From: Brachionus manjavacas
Taxonomy: Eukaryota > Rotifera > Eurotatoria > Ploima > Brachionidae
DNA length: 64,000 nt
Direction: 5' to 3'
Assembly (NCBI GenBank): GCA_019054805.1
Contig: JAHQIY010000021.1
Location: forward strand, 434,001-498,000
Below the pieces are notes generated by a model that worked only from the letters and a program-made list of their open reading frames with translations, was not told the origin of the DNA and searched no databases. Of this stretch, positions 26,987 through 35,957 are shown in pieces. Numbering within the stretch: the stretch's first letter is position 1; the number at the start of each line of letters is the position of its first letter. Both the position numbers and the translations under genes were made by a program.

Positions 26987-28099
26987 CTATATTTTTAAAT
27001 TATTAAAAACGGCCAGTGCTTTAAACTTGTTGCCCATATCGTTATCTATTAATTTACCGGCACCTTTAACCACACTACTGTTGTTTATAGTGCTTAAGTA
27101 TTGCTGTATACCTAAAGCGTGTAAAAATTCTTTTTGTGTAATAGTATTAATTCGGTTAACGCCAACATTATCTGCTATGGTTTGCAAAGCATTAAAGTTA
27201 ACGCTGTAGGTAATATCTGCAAGCCCTACTAAACTAATAATTTGCTCTAAATTTAGTAAATTGTGCTTGTAATATCCCCTAACGGCAGAAGAATAAGTAT
27301 TTTGTACAAAACCGTAATCTATAAACAAAGCTAACCCACTATTTTGTTTTATTAATTGGCAAATATACGCAAAGTATTTATTTGCAACAGTTTGTGCAAT
27401 ATAAACACTATTGTTGCTTATATTAAGCGGAAGTTGTGTAATAATTTTATTGTAACCTAAAGCAGGCTTACTGTAAAAACTACTAAATGCACTATTGTTA
27501 TTGCTAGTGGTTGGGTTGTAATTAGGGTTATTGGTAATATATAACTGTTGCCAAGCGTTGTTGGTTAGCATAAATTGCTGAAAAGGCAAGGCGTCTAAAA
27601 ACTCGTTAGCTATTAGCAAAATGGGTAAATTACTATTAAGTTGCGTTATGCTGTTAATAGTGGTAAAGCTTTTTATTAGGCCTGTATAATTTTTTAGATT
27701 TTGCTGTTGAATTTTTTGTAAAACTGGGTTAATTTCTACAATTACTAAGTTTAAAGCTTTAATAAAATTAGTATTATTGCGGTTAACGTGTAAAATATCT
27801 TGCAACAAAAGGCCACTGCCCGCCCCTAGTTCTAGCAATATAAAGTTACTGGGTTGTTTTAATTGTAGCCATAAATTATAATACCAAGCCCCTATTAAAT
27901 AACCAAAAACACTAGATATTTGCGAAGATGTGTAAAAATCTGCCTGTTTAGCAAACGGATTAACATTACTATAATAACCATACTTACTGCTTAGGGCTAA
28001 CTGCATAAATTTAGCAAAGCTAACGTTGTTATTTGCGGTTTTAGCAATAAAATTACTTATATAAGTAGTGGCTAAATTATTTAGTTGGCTTGCTTGCAT
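26987..28099 (-). CDS. MidA/NDUFAF7-like SAM-dependent methyltransferase
   Basis: The 370-residue protein has the Rossmann motif LLELGAGSGLLLQDIL and the family motifs ANEFLDALPFQQF and FIDYG. Mitochondrial members methylate a complex I subunit arginine. The N-terminal region (FMQLALSSKYGYYS) matches the bacterial COG1565 proteins. It overlaps lgt by 23 bases and abuts pgeF, an arrangement conserved in alphaproteobacteria. A long Asn/Ser-rich insertion (about 190-215) is unusual. Confidence 0.88.
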   Translation of the reverse strand: MQASQLNNLATTYISNFIAKTANNNVSFAKFMQLALSSKYGYYSNVNPFAKQADFYTSSQISSVFGYLIGAWYYNLWLQLKQPSNFILLELGAGSGLLLQDILHVNRNNTNFIKALNLVIVEINPVLQKIQQQNLKNYTGLIKSFTTINSITQLNSNLPILLIANEFLDALPFQQFMLTNNAWQQLYITNNPNYNPTTSNNNSAFSSFYSKPALGYNKIITQLPLNISNNSVYIAQTVANKYFAYICQLIKQNSGLALFIDYGFVQNTYSSAVRGYYKHNLLNLEQIISLVGLADITYSVNFNALQTIADNVGVNRINTITQKEFLHALGIQQYLSTINNSSVVKGAGKLIDNDMGNKFKALAVFNNLKI

Positions 28100-28889
28100 A
28101 GTTTGTTTTGTTGTAAGATTTTTTAGTATAAATTAAAATTGCCACGCCTAAAATTACCATAGGAACAGATAAAACCTGCCCCATAGAAATTGTATTAAAA
28201 AAGTAGATTTCGCCCTCTCTAAAAAACTCTACAAAAATTCTAAATACGCCGTATAACGTAATGGCGGTGCCTGTTGCTAAGCCAGTATACTTATATTTTT
28301 TAAAACCATATAAGGCTAAAATTACTAAAAATATAGTTAGGCCTTCTAGGGTGGCTTCGTACAATTGGCTAGGGTGCCTTGCAAACTCTACATTAGGAAA
28401 CTTAACCGCCCATGCTACTGTGGTTGGTTTGCCGTAAAGTTCGGCGTTAATAAAGTTAGATATTCTGCCAAAAAACAAACCTATAGGCGTAACTAATGCC
28501 ATTAAATCTATTACGGTAAAAATTTTAATATTATTTTTTTTGCTTAATAAATAAATAGCAGTTAAAACCCCTATTAATGCACCATGAAAAGACATTCCGC
28601 CTTCCCATATAGCAAATATTTTTAATGGATTAAAAGCGTAATAAGTAAAATTATAAAATATTACATAACCTAGCCTACCGCCTAACAATACGCCAATAAT
28701 AACGTATGTTAGTAGATCATCTATAAACTTATTAGCAATGTTACTAGGAATTTGCTGAGTTTTTTTATTTACATATTTTATAATAAAAAAACCTAAAATA
28801 GCAGACAACGCATAAGCCAAACCGTAGTATCTAATTTCTACTGGCCCAATGGCAAAAGCTACAGGGCTAATATTAGGAAAGTTTATCAT
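28077..28889 (-). CDS. lgt: prolipoprotein diacylglyceryl transferase
   Basis: Lgt adds diacylglycerol to the lipobox cysteine of prolipoproteins at the inner membrane, which suits the several lipoproteins in this window. The 270-residue protein has about seven membrane segments and the Lgt signature GRISNFINAELYG, plus MSFHGALIG and RHPSQLYEA. It overlaps the methyltransferase gene by 23 bases. Confidence 0.95.
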   Translation of the reverse strand: MINFPNISPVAFAIGPVEIRYYGLAYALSAILGFFIIKYVNKKTQQIPSNIANKFIDDLLTYVIIGVLLGGRLGYVIFYNFTYYAFNPLKIFAIWEGGMSFHGALIGVLTAIYLLSKKNNIKIFTVIDLMALVTPIGLFFGRISNFINAELYGKPTTVAWAVKFPNVEFARHPSQLYEATLEGLTIFLVILALYGFKKYKYTGLATGTAITLYGVFRIFVEFFREGEIYFFNTISMGQVLSVPMVILGVAILIYTKKSYNKTNYASKPTK

Positions 28890-28977
28890 TTTTTAGTAAT
28901 ACCCAATTGTTTTATTATGTTGCTTAAAGTATATTATAAAATAACGTTTAAAATTATACAAGCCAATATAAATACGC

Positions 28978-29601
28978 TTAAGCTGTGTAGTGTAAAATAT
29001 TGTTTTGTAGTTCTTCTATACCAATTTTTTTTGTGGTACTGGTGGCAATATAACCGCCAAAGCACGCTGGATTTTTAGCAATGTTATTGTTAAAAATTGC
29101 AGTATTTTGAGCTATTTGCTCTGCTGTGGCTTTATCGTGCTTAGTAAACACTATTTGGTATAATTTGCCGTAATAATCTAAAAACTCCATTACATCGTAG
29201 TCTATTTGTTTAAAGCCCACTTTACTGTCTATTAATAAATAGATTTTACGCAAATTTAAACTTTTAGTAATGTATTGTTCGGTAGTTTTTGCCCATTTAT
29301 ATGCACTGGTTTTAGAAACTTTAGCATAACCATAACCTGGTAAATCTACAAGGTGCAAATAAGTATTGGTGTTGGTAGAATCTTGTAGGGCAAAAAAATT
29401 AATTTCTTGGGTTCTGCCGGGGGTGTTAGATACTCTGGCAAGTTTGCGTTTGCTGGTAACTGCATTAATTATAGAAGATTTACCAACGTTAGAGCGTCCC
29501 CAAAAACATACTTCGCCAATTTCTTGAGTTGGTAATTTGTTAATATTTACCAACCCAAAGCTAAAATTACAGTTATGTTTTAGGTTTGCAATTGTAAGCA
29601 T
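28978..29601 (-). CDS. engB: ribosome biogenesis GTPase EngB/YsxC
   Basis: The 207-residue protein has G1 GRSNVGKSSI, G3 DLPGYGYAK and G4 TKHDK, with the lysine-rich switch region typical of YihA/YsxC GTPases that help 50S assembly. Its ATG follows the yidC TAA with no gap, so the two are translationally coupled. Confidence 0.95.
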   Translation of the reverse strand: MLTIANLKHNCNFSFGLVNINKLPTQEIGEVCFWGRSNVGKSSIINAVTSKRKLARVSNTPGRTQEINFFALQDSTNTNTYLHLVDLPGYGYAKVSKTSAYKWAKTTEQYITKSLNLRKIYLLIDSKVGFKQIDYDVMEFLDYYGKLYQIVFTKHDKATAEQIAQNTAIFNNNIAKNPACFGGYIATSTTKKIGIEELQNNILHYTA

Positions 29602-31341
29602 TTAGTTTTTCTTAAGTTTTTTAGCTACTAATTTGCTTATAACAAACTGCTGAAGTATAGAAATAATATTGCTCCATGTCCAATAAATAACTAAGCCTGC
29701 CGGAAAATTAGCCATAACAAAAACCAACATTAACGGCATATAATCCATTACTTTTTGCTGAATGGGGTCTGCAGGTCTGGTAGAAGCAAAACGCTGTTGT
29801 ACAAACATGGTTACACCCATTAAAATTGGCCACGCACCTATAATTAAAAAGCTTGGCGGGTTAAAAGGTAGCAAGCCAAATAGGTTAAATATGCTGGTTG
29901 GGTCTTTTGCAGATAAATCTTGTATCCAACCATAAAACGGCGTGTGTCTTAGTTCTATACTTACAAAAATAGTTTTATAAATAGAAAAGAAAATAGGTAT
30001 TTGTAGCAATACCGGTATACAACCAGATAGCGGGTTAACTTTTTCTTTTTTGTATAACGCCATTAGTTCTTTGTTGTATTGTGCAGTATTGCCGGCGTGT
30101 AATTCTTTTAATTGTTTCATTTTTGGTTGTAGTTCTTTCATTTTAGCTAAAGATACATAAGACCTATAACCAATAGGAAAAATAGCCAACCTAATTAATA
30201 CCGTAAACAATAAAATAGCTATACCAAAGCTACCAATGGTGTGGTAAATAAACAATAAAAAGCTAATCATAGGTTTAGTAAAAAAGAAAAACCAACCAAA
30301 GTCTATGGCGTCTTCTAGGTTGGTAATACCTAATTTTTTATCGTAACTTTTTAATAAATTATATTCTTTGGGTCCTACAAAAACATTAACTTTAAAAGAA
30401 GCATTACCGCCAGCCACTACTTGGCTTGCTTGGCCTTTAATATCTACCTGATAATTTACAGTTTCGGTAGCATCGTTAAAGCTAATAAATCTTTTATTGT
30501 AATTACCTTTTTGGTTAACAATTATACTGGTTAGCCAGTATTTATCGGTAAATCCTACAAAACCAGAATCTGTACTGCTAAAATTATGGGTAGAAGTATC
30601 GGTTACATCTTTGTAATCTACACGCTCTAACGTATTATTTACGTAACCTAAAAAGCCTTCGTGCGAAATAAATAGGTCTTCTACATTTGGCTTATTGTGC
30701 CTTAAAATTAAAGCATAAGGAGACAACATAACACTACCGTTGTTAGATAATACTTCATCGGTTACTGTAAATAAATAGTTATCATCTAAAGCTATGGTTT
30801 TTTTAAAAATTAAGCCTTGGTTATTGTTCCAAGTTAATACCACCGAATCGTTTGCGGTTAAGGTTTGTTTGTTGGCTTGCCATAGCGTATTAGAGTCTGG
30901 CAAAGTGGCCTCGCCTATCCAACCAGACATAAAATAATAAGCTTTAGGTTTATTGCGGTTATCAAACACTACTACGTTGCTACTATTTTTACTTAAATCT
31001 ACTTTATAGTTTTTTAGCTCTACGTGGTCTATAACGCCACCTTGTAAATCTATGGTGCCTTTAATGGTATTGGTGTTAATTTTTACTTCAAAACGCTTGG
31101 TTGCAGGTTGTGTTGCAACAGCTGGGTTAATAGTAGATGTTTTATTAACAGCAGAAACTTGTGCGTTGTTAAGTTGATTTTGTTGTTGGGCAAGCTTAGC
31201 TTGTTGCTCTATTTTTTGTTGATTCTCTAAGGCTTTTTGCTGTCTAGTTTCACGTAAAAATAAATAATCCCAACCAAATATTATTATTATTGCTAATACT
31301 GTTACTATCCAAAATTTTTTATCAAACATATTATTAGACAT
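29602..31341 (-). CDS. yidC: membrane protein insertase YidC
   Basis: YidC inserts and folds inner-membrane proteins. The 579-residue protein has an N-terminal anchor, a Gln-rich linker (about 35-60), a large periplasmic P1 domain (about 70-340) and the five-helix core (GWFFFFTKPM onward) with the conserved arginine in VLIRLAIFPIGYRS. It ends in a short basic tail (KLVAKKLKKN). Gene order rpmH-rnpA-yidD-yidC-engB is classical. Confidence 0.96.
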   Translation of the reverse strand: MSNNMFDKKFWIVTVLAIIIIFGWDYLFLRETRQQKALENQQKIEQQAKLAQQQNQLNNAQVSAVNKTSTINPAVATQPATKRFEVKINTNTIKGTIDLQGGVIDHVELKNYKVDLSKNSSNVVVFDNRNKPKAYYFMSGWIGEATLPDSNTLWQANKQTLTANDSVVLTWNNNQGLIFKKTIALDDNYLFTVTDEVLSNNGSVMLSPYALILRHNKPNVEDLFISHEGFLGYVNNTLERVDYKDVTDTSTHNFSSTDSGFVGFTDKYWLTSIIVNQKGNYNKRFISFNDATETVNYQVDIKGQASQVVAGGNASFKVNVFVGPKEYNLLKSYDKKLGITNLEDAIDFGWFFFFTKPMISFLLFIYHTIGSFGIAILLFTVLIRLAIFPIGYRSYVSLAKMKELQPKMKQLKELHAGNTAQYNKELMALYKKEKVNPLSGCIPVLLQIPIFFSIYKTIFVSIELRHTPFYGWIQDLSAKDPTSIFNLFGLLPFNPPSFLIIGAWPILMGVTMFVQQRFASTRPADPIQQKVMDYMPLMLVFVMANFPAGLVIYWTWSNIISILQQFVISKLVAKKLKKN

Positions 31342-31368
31342 AAACCTTAGTATCCTTTTATTTTTTTG

Positions 31369-31638
31369 CTATTTATCTTTAACTGCATCTATACCAACAC
31401 CGCCCCAAGGATTGCACTTTAGCAACCTTACTAAAGAATAATAGCCACCTTTAATAATTCCAAATTTTTTTATACTTAAATAACAATATACCGAACACGT
31501 AGGCGTGTATCTGCAACTAGCACTTAAATACGGAGAAATTGCATACTGATATATTTTAATTAAAGCTAAAAACAACCACATTAACGGTATTTGCACAATA
31601 TACAGTAATTTTAACAATATATTATATAATTTTTTCAT
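31369..31638 (-). CDS. yidD: membrane protein insertion efficiency factor YidD
   Basis: The 89-residue protein has the family core SASCRYTPTCSVY and KCNPWGGVGIDAV, with an N-terminal amphipathic helix. It overlaps rnpA by 17 bases and precedes yidC, the standard position. Confidence 0.94.
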   Translation of the reverse strand: MKKLYNILLKLLYIVQIPLMWLFLALIKIYQYAISPYLSASCRYTPTCSVYCYLSIKKFGIIKGGYYSLVRLLKCNPWGGVGIDAVKDK

Positions 31639-31951
31639 TAGTTGCTTTTAGTATTTGATTATACAAATTGCTATACAAAACCGTGTTACAACCATTGCGA
31701 GCAATAAAGCAGATATCGTAACCAAATTTGTTAGCAAACACTAATCTACCAATTTGTTTTAATCTGCGTTTAGCTTTGTTTCTAGCAACGGCTTTACCAA
31801 CTTTTTTGCTAGATATAACCCCTAATCTGCTGTTTTGGCTATTGTTATTACAACAAAAAACAATTACAACGCTTTTGCATACAATTTTTTTACCGTGCTT
31901 TAATAAATAAGCGTAATCTTTAGAAGATGTAATTTTTTTTACCATAAACAT
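31622..31951 (-). CDS. rnpA: ribonuclease P protein component
   Basis: RnpA binds the catalytic RNase P RNA. The 109-residue protein has the signature VARNKAKRRLKQI and GVISSKKVGKAV. Two ATGs (codons 1 and 3) are possible starts. It lies between rpmH and yidD and overlaps yidD. Confidence 0.94.
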   Translation of the reverse strand: MFMVKKITSSKDYAYLLKHGKKIVCKSVVIVFCCNNNSQNSRLGVISSKKVGKAVARNKAKRRLKQIGRLVFANKFGYDICFIARNGCNTVLYSNLYNQILKATNEKII

Positions 31952-31979
31952 GTATAAAGTACTTTTTGCTTATAAAAAA

Positions 31980-32114
31980 TTAAGCAGAAAGTTTTTTTCT
32001 ACCCTTGGCTCTGCGTAAAGCTATAATTAATCTACCACCTTTTGTGGCCATTCTTGCTCTAAAACCGTGTCTTCTTTTTCTTATTAACTTACTTGGCTGA
32101 TACGTTCTTTTCAC
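31980..32114 (-). CDS. rpmH: 50S ribosomal protein L34
   Basis: A 44-codon frame starting at GTG 32112-32114 and ending in TAA at 31980-31982 encodes a highly basic peptide beginning [20 protein letters not shown], the unmistakable L34 sequence, with [19 protein letters not shown] at the end. A GGAG site lies 9 bases before the GTG. It heads the rnpA-yidD-yidC-engB cluster. Confidence 0.96.
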   Translation of the reverse strand: MKRTYQPSKLIRKRRHGFRARMATKGGRLIIALRRAKGRKKLSA

Positions 32115-32209
32115 TGTTATACTCCAATAATATATAAACTATTTTGTAATTTTAAAATAATAACTATTTAGCTATACAATTTGCTAAACTAAATAATAGT
32201 AGTGTTGAT

Positions 32210-32238
32210 ATTATAGTACTAAATGCACAAAAAGTCAA
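32210..32238 (-). promoter_or_regulatory. strong promoter of the rpmH operon
   Basis: Read on the minus strand, TTGACT (32238-32233) and TATAAT (32215-32210) are exactly 17 bases apart and point at rpmH about 95 bases downstream. It is one of the best promoters in the window. Confidence 0.8.
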
Positions 32239-32243
32239 AGCAA

Positions 32244-32594
32244 TTAATTTGCGTATACGTTAATGGTATAATCTTTAGCAACGTTGTTAAAATAAATATT
32301 AACTGTAATTTTAGCTAAGCTATTTAAAGCATAAATTTGGGTTTTTAAGTCATCTATTTGCTTAGTGGCGTTGCTTATAGCGTTGCTATTACCATAACCT
32401 ACCGTTGCTTGTATTAAAAAATTAGTATAAGGTGCATTAGCTTTAATGTTTAATTTTTGCGTATTGTTAACTTTAACTAAAGTGTACTGCAAGTTGTTGT
32501 ATAATATTTTTTTTGCAACATTTTGTTTAAAGGCGTAATAATTAGTACACGAAGCCAGTAGTAAAACCGCTAAAAAAAGTAAAATTTTATGCAC
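32244..32594 (-). CDS. small predicted lipoprotein
   Basis: The 116-residue protein has a short hydrophobic signal with lipobox LLASC (Cys 16). The mature part (about 100 residues) is rich in Asn and Thr and looks like a small mixed alpha/beta domain, with one internal helix (about 78-95) and a final beta strand. No family is recognised. Its stop lies just upstream of the rpmH promoter, so that promoter is embedded at its 3' end. Confidence 0.6.
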   Translation of the reverse strand: MHKILLFLAVLLLASCTNYYAFKQNVAKKILYNNLQYTLVKVNNTQKLNIKANAPYTNFLIQATVGYGNSNAISNATKQIDDLKTQIYALNSLAKITVNIYFNNVAKDYTINVYAN

Positions 32595-32728
32595 AATAAT
32601 AACTTTATATTAATTTTTAATATGTAATTTGCAAAAAATATTATATAATATTTTTATATTTTAAATATATTATAGTATAAACAATTAAATTTGCCAACAA
32701 AGTTAGTTAGTTGTTTTAATTTATAAAC

Positions 32729-32805
32729 GCACTCGTAGCTCAACTGGATAGAGTATCTGACTACGAATCAGAGGGTTAGGAGTTCAAGTCTTCTCGAGTG
32801 CGCCA
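32729..32805 (+). tRNA. tRNA-Arg (anticodon ACG)
   Basis: The 77-base sequence folds as a cloverleaf: acceptor GCACTCG with CGAGTGC, anticodon stem TCTGA/TCAGA around CTACGAA (anticodon ACG), T-stem AGGAG/CTTCT, and an encoded CCA end. The A34 should become inosine to read CGN codons. Confidence 0.95.
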
Positions 32806-32924
32806 TTAAATTTACAGCAAATAATTTAACTACTTAAAATTTATTTGTGTTATTATTTATTAAATTAAGCTATAATTATGCTTGCAAGTATTTTATTTAT
32901 AAAACAAAAATATATAAAAACATC

Positions 32925-35222
32925 ATGAGAAATAAAAACTCTAAAAACGAATTTGAAGAACTAGAAAACCTAGATGAAGAGCTTACACAAGAACACGAAG
33001 CAGAAGAACTAGAAGAACTAGAGGATATAGAACAAGGGCATAAAAACAACAAGCAAGCCAAACGTAAGTCTGATTACGTTTATAGGCCGTTTATAGGTAA
33101 AAAAGGTTATCCTAGCCCAAAAACACGTGAAAAAACCAGAGAAAAAATAGAAAAAGTTGCTAATAAACATTTAAGAAAATTACCTTATAGCGATTTTACC
33201 CCAATAGATACTTACAACAAAAGTATAATTCCGCCTAAAAACAAAAAAATGTTTAGTAAGTTAGTTAATAAAGAATACTCCGATAAACGAGTGTTCCCTA
33301 TGCCTTACAAAATATTAATTATGCTTATTTTTATTGTTTTAACTGTAGGTACTGGCTTAGGTTATTACTATAATTCATCTAACCCGTTAACTAGGTTGGT
33401 GGCGGCTGTTAAAAAAGATTACTCTATTAATATAATAGATAAAAACAACATTAAAGTGTTTGGTTTAATTAGTAAGTCTTTGGTTGGTTATACTTCTACA
33501 AAAGATGGAATTGTTAAAGAAGACGTGCCTAATGTACTAGTGGATAGCGTTATAGCTTTACACGGTATTTTAGATGAAAAAAAAGCATTTAAACCCGCAG
33601 TTGTTAGCCAAGTTGGGCAAGAGTTTTTAAAAAATGAAACCTTTGGTTTTATAAAAAACGCTACCTACAGCCAAGATAGCAAAACCGTTAGTGTTGAGTG
33701 TATCGGAAACTTAAGCGACGAAGAGAAGTTTTTTAATCCAAAATGCCGATTCTCTACTTATAATTTTTTAATAGAATATTTACTACCTAATTATGTTTCA
33801 TCAGACTACTCTACTTTTGATTTAACCATAAATAGACTAGTGCATTTATCTAACAAACTAACCAACAGATTGTTAGGCGAATGGGTAGCTAAAAATCTAA
33901 CATTTGATGACTTTTTAGAAATATACTTTAACCGCCTATACTATGGTAACAGTATAATTAATTTGCAGTTTGCATCGCAAGTATTATTTAAAAAGAATAA
34001 CATTCAAGATTTAACCCTTGCAGAAAGCATAGTGTTAATTAAGCAAATTTACGATAACAACAAAAATATTTACTCTGATGTAAAAATTACATCTAAAGAT
34101 ATTTTAGACAGATTGTTAAAAAGCAAAACCATAACGCAAACTACTTACGATACCGAGCTAGCTAGCTTAGAATCCATAGAAGTAAGCTCTATTATGAACG
34201 CCTACATAATGAACCTAGATGGTTTAATAGAACTAGGCTATAAAGAATCGCTTAACAGACAAAAATCTGATGTTTATACAACATACGATGGCCCGTTAAT
34301 TAACGCTACCGTAAAAACAATTGTAAACACTTTGGCAGATACTAATATACCTAATGCATCTTTACTTATAACTAAAAACAATCAAATTGTTTCTGGCTAT
34401 ACAGTTTCTTATACACCAATAATAGACGAAAAAGGTAATAAAGATCTACTACCGTTGTTTTATAAAGAATACCCAACTATTCCGCTTTATCAATCTTTAA
34501 AGCCGTTTGTGTATAGCTCTATAAAAAATGCTAATATAGATGTACCTACGTTGTTATTAGATAAAAAGTATCAAAATTTAATTTTTAGTTACCGTTTAGC
34601 AAGAAAAAGCTATAACCGTACAGATTATAAAGGCAACACAACATTATCTGCAGAAACACTGCAAGTGTTAAATTCTGGTAATTTAGATTTAATACCTAAC
34701 GATTTAAAAGCATTGTTTTCTAGGCAATTAGCCGATAGCGAGTACGATTTAATAAATTTTGTATCTAAAAATATTTATAGCGATACGTTTAATAAGTTTT
34801 TTCCTAATAGTAAAACCGAAATTGATGCAAATTCTATAGCTAACGGTTTATTTACTTTAAATTTGTACGATTCGCACTTAGGGTTTGAAGCATTGTTTAA
34901 AAATGGCGAAGTTATTAACCCTTATTACTTAGTAGCCGTTAACGATAAACGTATAGAAAGTAATACTTCTGTAGTTTCTAATGTAGACAACCAACTGCAA
35001 GAAACCTTAAAACTAGTGTTTTTTGATAAATATACCGACCGTGATAACGTAGTTTACTTTGTGGCAGACTATAACATGGTTTTTGCATACATAGAGCCCG
35101 CAGGTTACGCTATTAGTATATGGTTAGGCGATATTAACGACCCCGCTAAGCGTAATAATTATGTAGCAACTTTAAATAAACTTGTTAAAGAAGTGGTTGC
35201 TTTGGTGCCGGTAGATAAATAA
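32925..35222 (+). CDS. class A penicillin-binding protein homologue lacking catalytic signatures
   Basis: The best start is ATG 32925 (765 residues). A Glu/Lys-rich cytoplasmic head precedes one membrane anchor (about 129-149). A glycosyltransferase-51-like segment keeps FDDFLEIYFNRLYYGNS and LTLAESIVLIKQI, but the EDxxFxxHxG motif with the catalytic Glu is not found. The transpeptidase-like part keeps VYTTYDGPLINA and SLKPFVYSSI. However, the SxxK position reads QSLK, no SxN motif is seen, and the KTG region reads DKYTDRDN. It looks like an intact but inactive PBP1A relative. Confidence 0.75.
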   Translation: MRNKNSKNEFEELENLDEELTQEHEAEELEELEDIEQGHKNNKQAKRKSDYVYRPFIGKKGYPSPKTREKTREKIEKVANKHLRKLPYSDFTPIDTYNKSIIPPKNKKMFSKLVNKEYSDKRVFPMPYKILIMLIFIVLTVGTGLGYYYNSSNPLTRLVAAVKKDYSINIIDKNNIKVFGLISKSLVGYTSTKDGIVKEDVPNVLVDSVIALHGILDEKKAFKPAVVSQVGQEFLKNETFGFIKNATYSQDSKTVSVECIGNLSDEEKFFNPKCRFSTYNFLIEYLLPNYVSSDYSTFDLTINRLVHLSNKLTNRLLGEWVAKNLTFDDFLEIYFNRLYYGNSIINLQFASQVLFKKNNIQDLTLAESIVLIKQIYDNNKNIYSDVKITSKDILDRLLKSKTITQTTYDTELASLESIEVSSIMNAYIMNLDGLIELGYKESLNRQKSDVYTTYDGPLINATVKTIVNTLADTNIPNASLLITKNNQIVSGYTVSYTPIIDEKGNKDLLPLFYKEYPTIPLYQSLKPFVYSSIKNANIDVPTLLLDKKYQNLIFSYRLARKSYNRTDYKGNTTLSAETLQVLNSGNLDLIPNDLKALFSRQLADSEYDLINFVSKNIYSDTFNKFFPNSKTEIDANSIANGLFTLNLYDSHLGFEALFKNGEVINPYYLVAVNDKRIESNTSVVSNVDNQLQETLKLVFFDKYTDRDNVVYFVADYNMVFAYIEPAGYAISIWLGDINDPAKRNNYVATLNKLVKEVVALVPVDK

Positions 35223-35249
35223 TAAATAAAAAAAGAGCAATGGTTTAAT

Positions 35250-35957
35250 ATGCAAAACACTGTAAATAGTAGCTTATCGGTTATTTTAATATTTGGGTGG
35301 TTGTTAAAAAAACTACCAATAGTTTTTGTGCAAAAGTTTTTAACCTATGCTATTGGTTCTATGCATAAAAAGCACCCTAAAGTGTTTGCCAAATTAACCG
35401 ATGATAACCTAACCTTTACCATAGATGTAATAGATTTACCCTTTAATTTTTATCTGGATCCTTCTAAGCCCACTTTAATGGCTTATTATAAAAATCAAGA
35501 ACCTACCAGTAGTGCAAAAATAAAAGGCAAGTTAGTAGATTTACTTATGTTGTTTGAAGGCGAAAAAGACGGCGATGCTATGTTTTTTTCTAAAGAATTG
35601 GTTATAGAAGGCTCTACTGCGGCTATAGTACATTTACGTAACACTATAGACGGCGAGGATATGAATATAGTAGAAGACTTAGCTGGCGAAAAAGAAGGCT
35701 TAAAGGCTATAATTAAGCTTGCTCTTAAAACAGCGGTAACTAGCCATAATACTATTCAGCAGGTATTAGATAACATAACCAGTGCGGTTAATTACAACCC
35801 TAATCAAAATCATAAAGCTACGCAAGATAAACTAGACGATATTTACGAAGAAATAGATAATTTTAAGCAGTTTATTTACGAATATAAAAAACAGCAAATT
35901 AGAAGAAAGTCTGATTATCAACAAAAATCACAAGAACAACAACCCGAAGACCAATAA
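35250..35957 (+). CDS. ubiT: UbiT-like SCP2-domain protein
   Basis: UbiT is the lipid-binding accessory factor of oxygen-independent ubiquinone synthesis. The 235-residue protein has an SCP2 fold (about 40-125) with the diagnostic KGKLVDLLML, DGDAMFFSKELVIEG and HLRNTIDG motifs. A Lys/Gln-rich tail (about 180-235) extends beyond the usual end. Its TAA overlaps the ATG of ubiU by one base, which strongly supports the role. Confidence 0.85.
   Translation: MQNTVNSSLSVILIFGWLLKKLPIVFVQKFLTYAIGSMHKKHPKVFAKLTDDNLTFTIDVIDLPFNFYLDPSKPTLMAYYKNQEPTSSAKIKGKLVDLLMLFEGEKDGDAMFFSKELVIEGSTAAIVHLRNTIDGEDMNIVEDLAGEKEGLKAIIKLALKTAVTSHNTIQQVLDNITSAVNYNPNQNHKATQDKLDDIYEEIDNFKQFIYEYKKQQIRRKSDYQQKSQEQQPEDQ

Noticed and set aside
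32847-32924. An earlier start for the PBP-like protein
   Set aside because: The added 26 residues are a low-quality hydrophobic/Tyr stretch without a ribosome-binding site, and would give the protein an extra membrane segment ahead of its acidic head.
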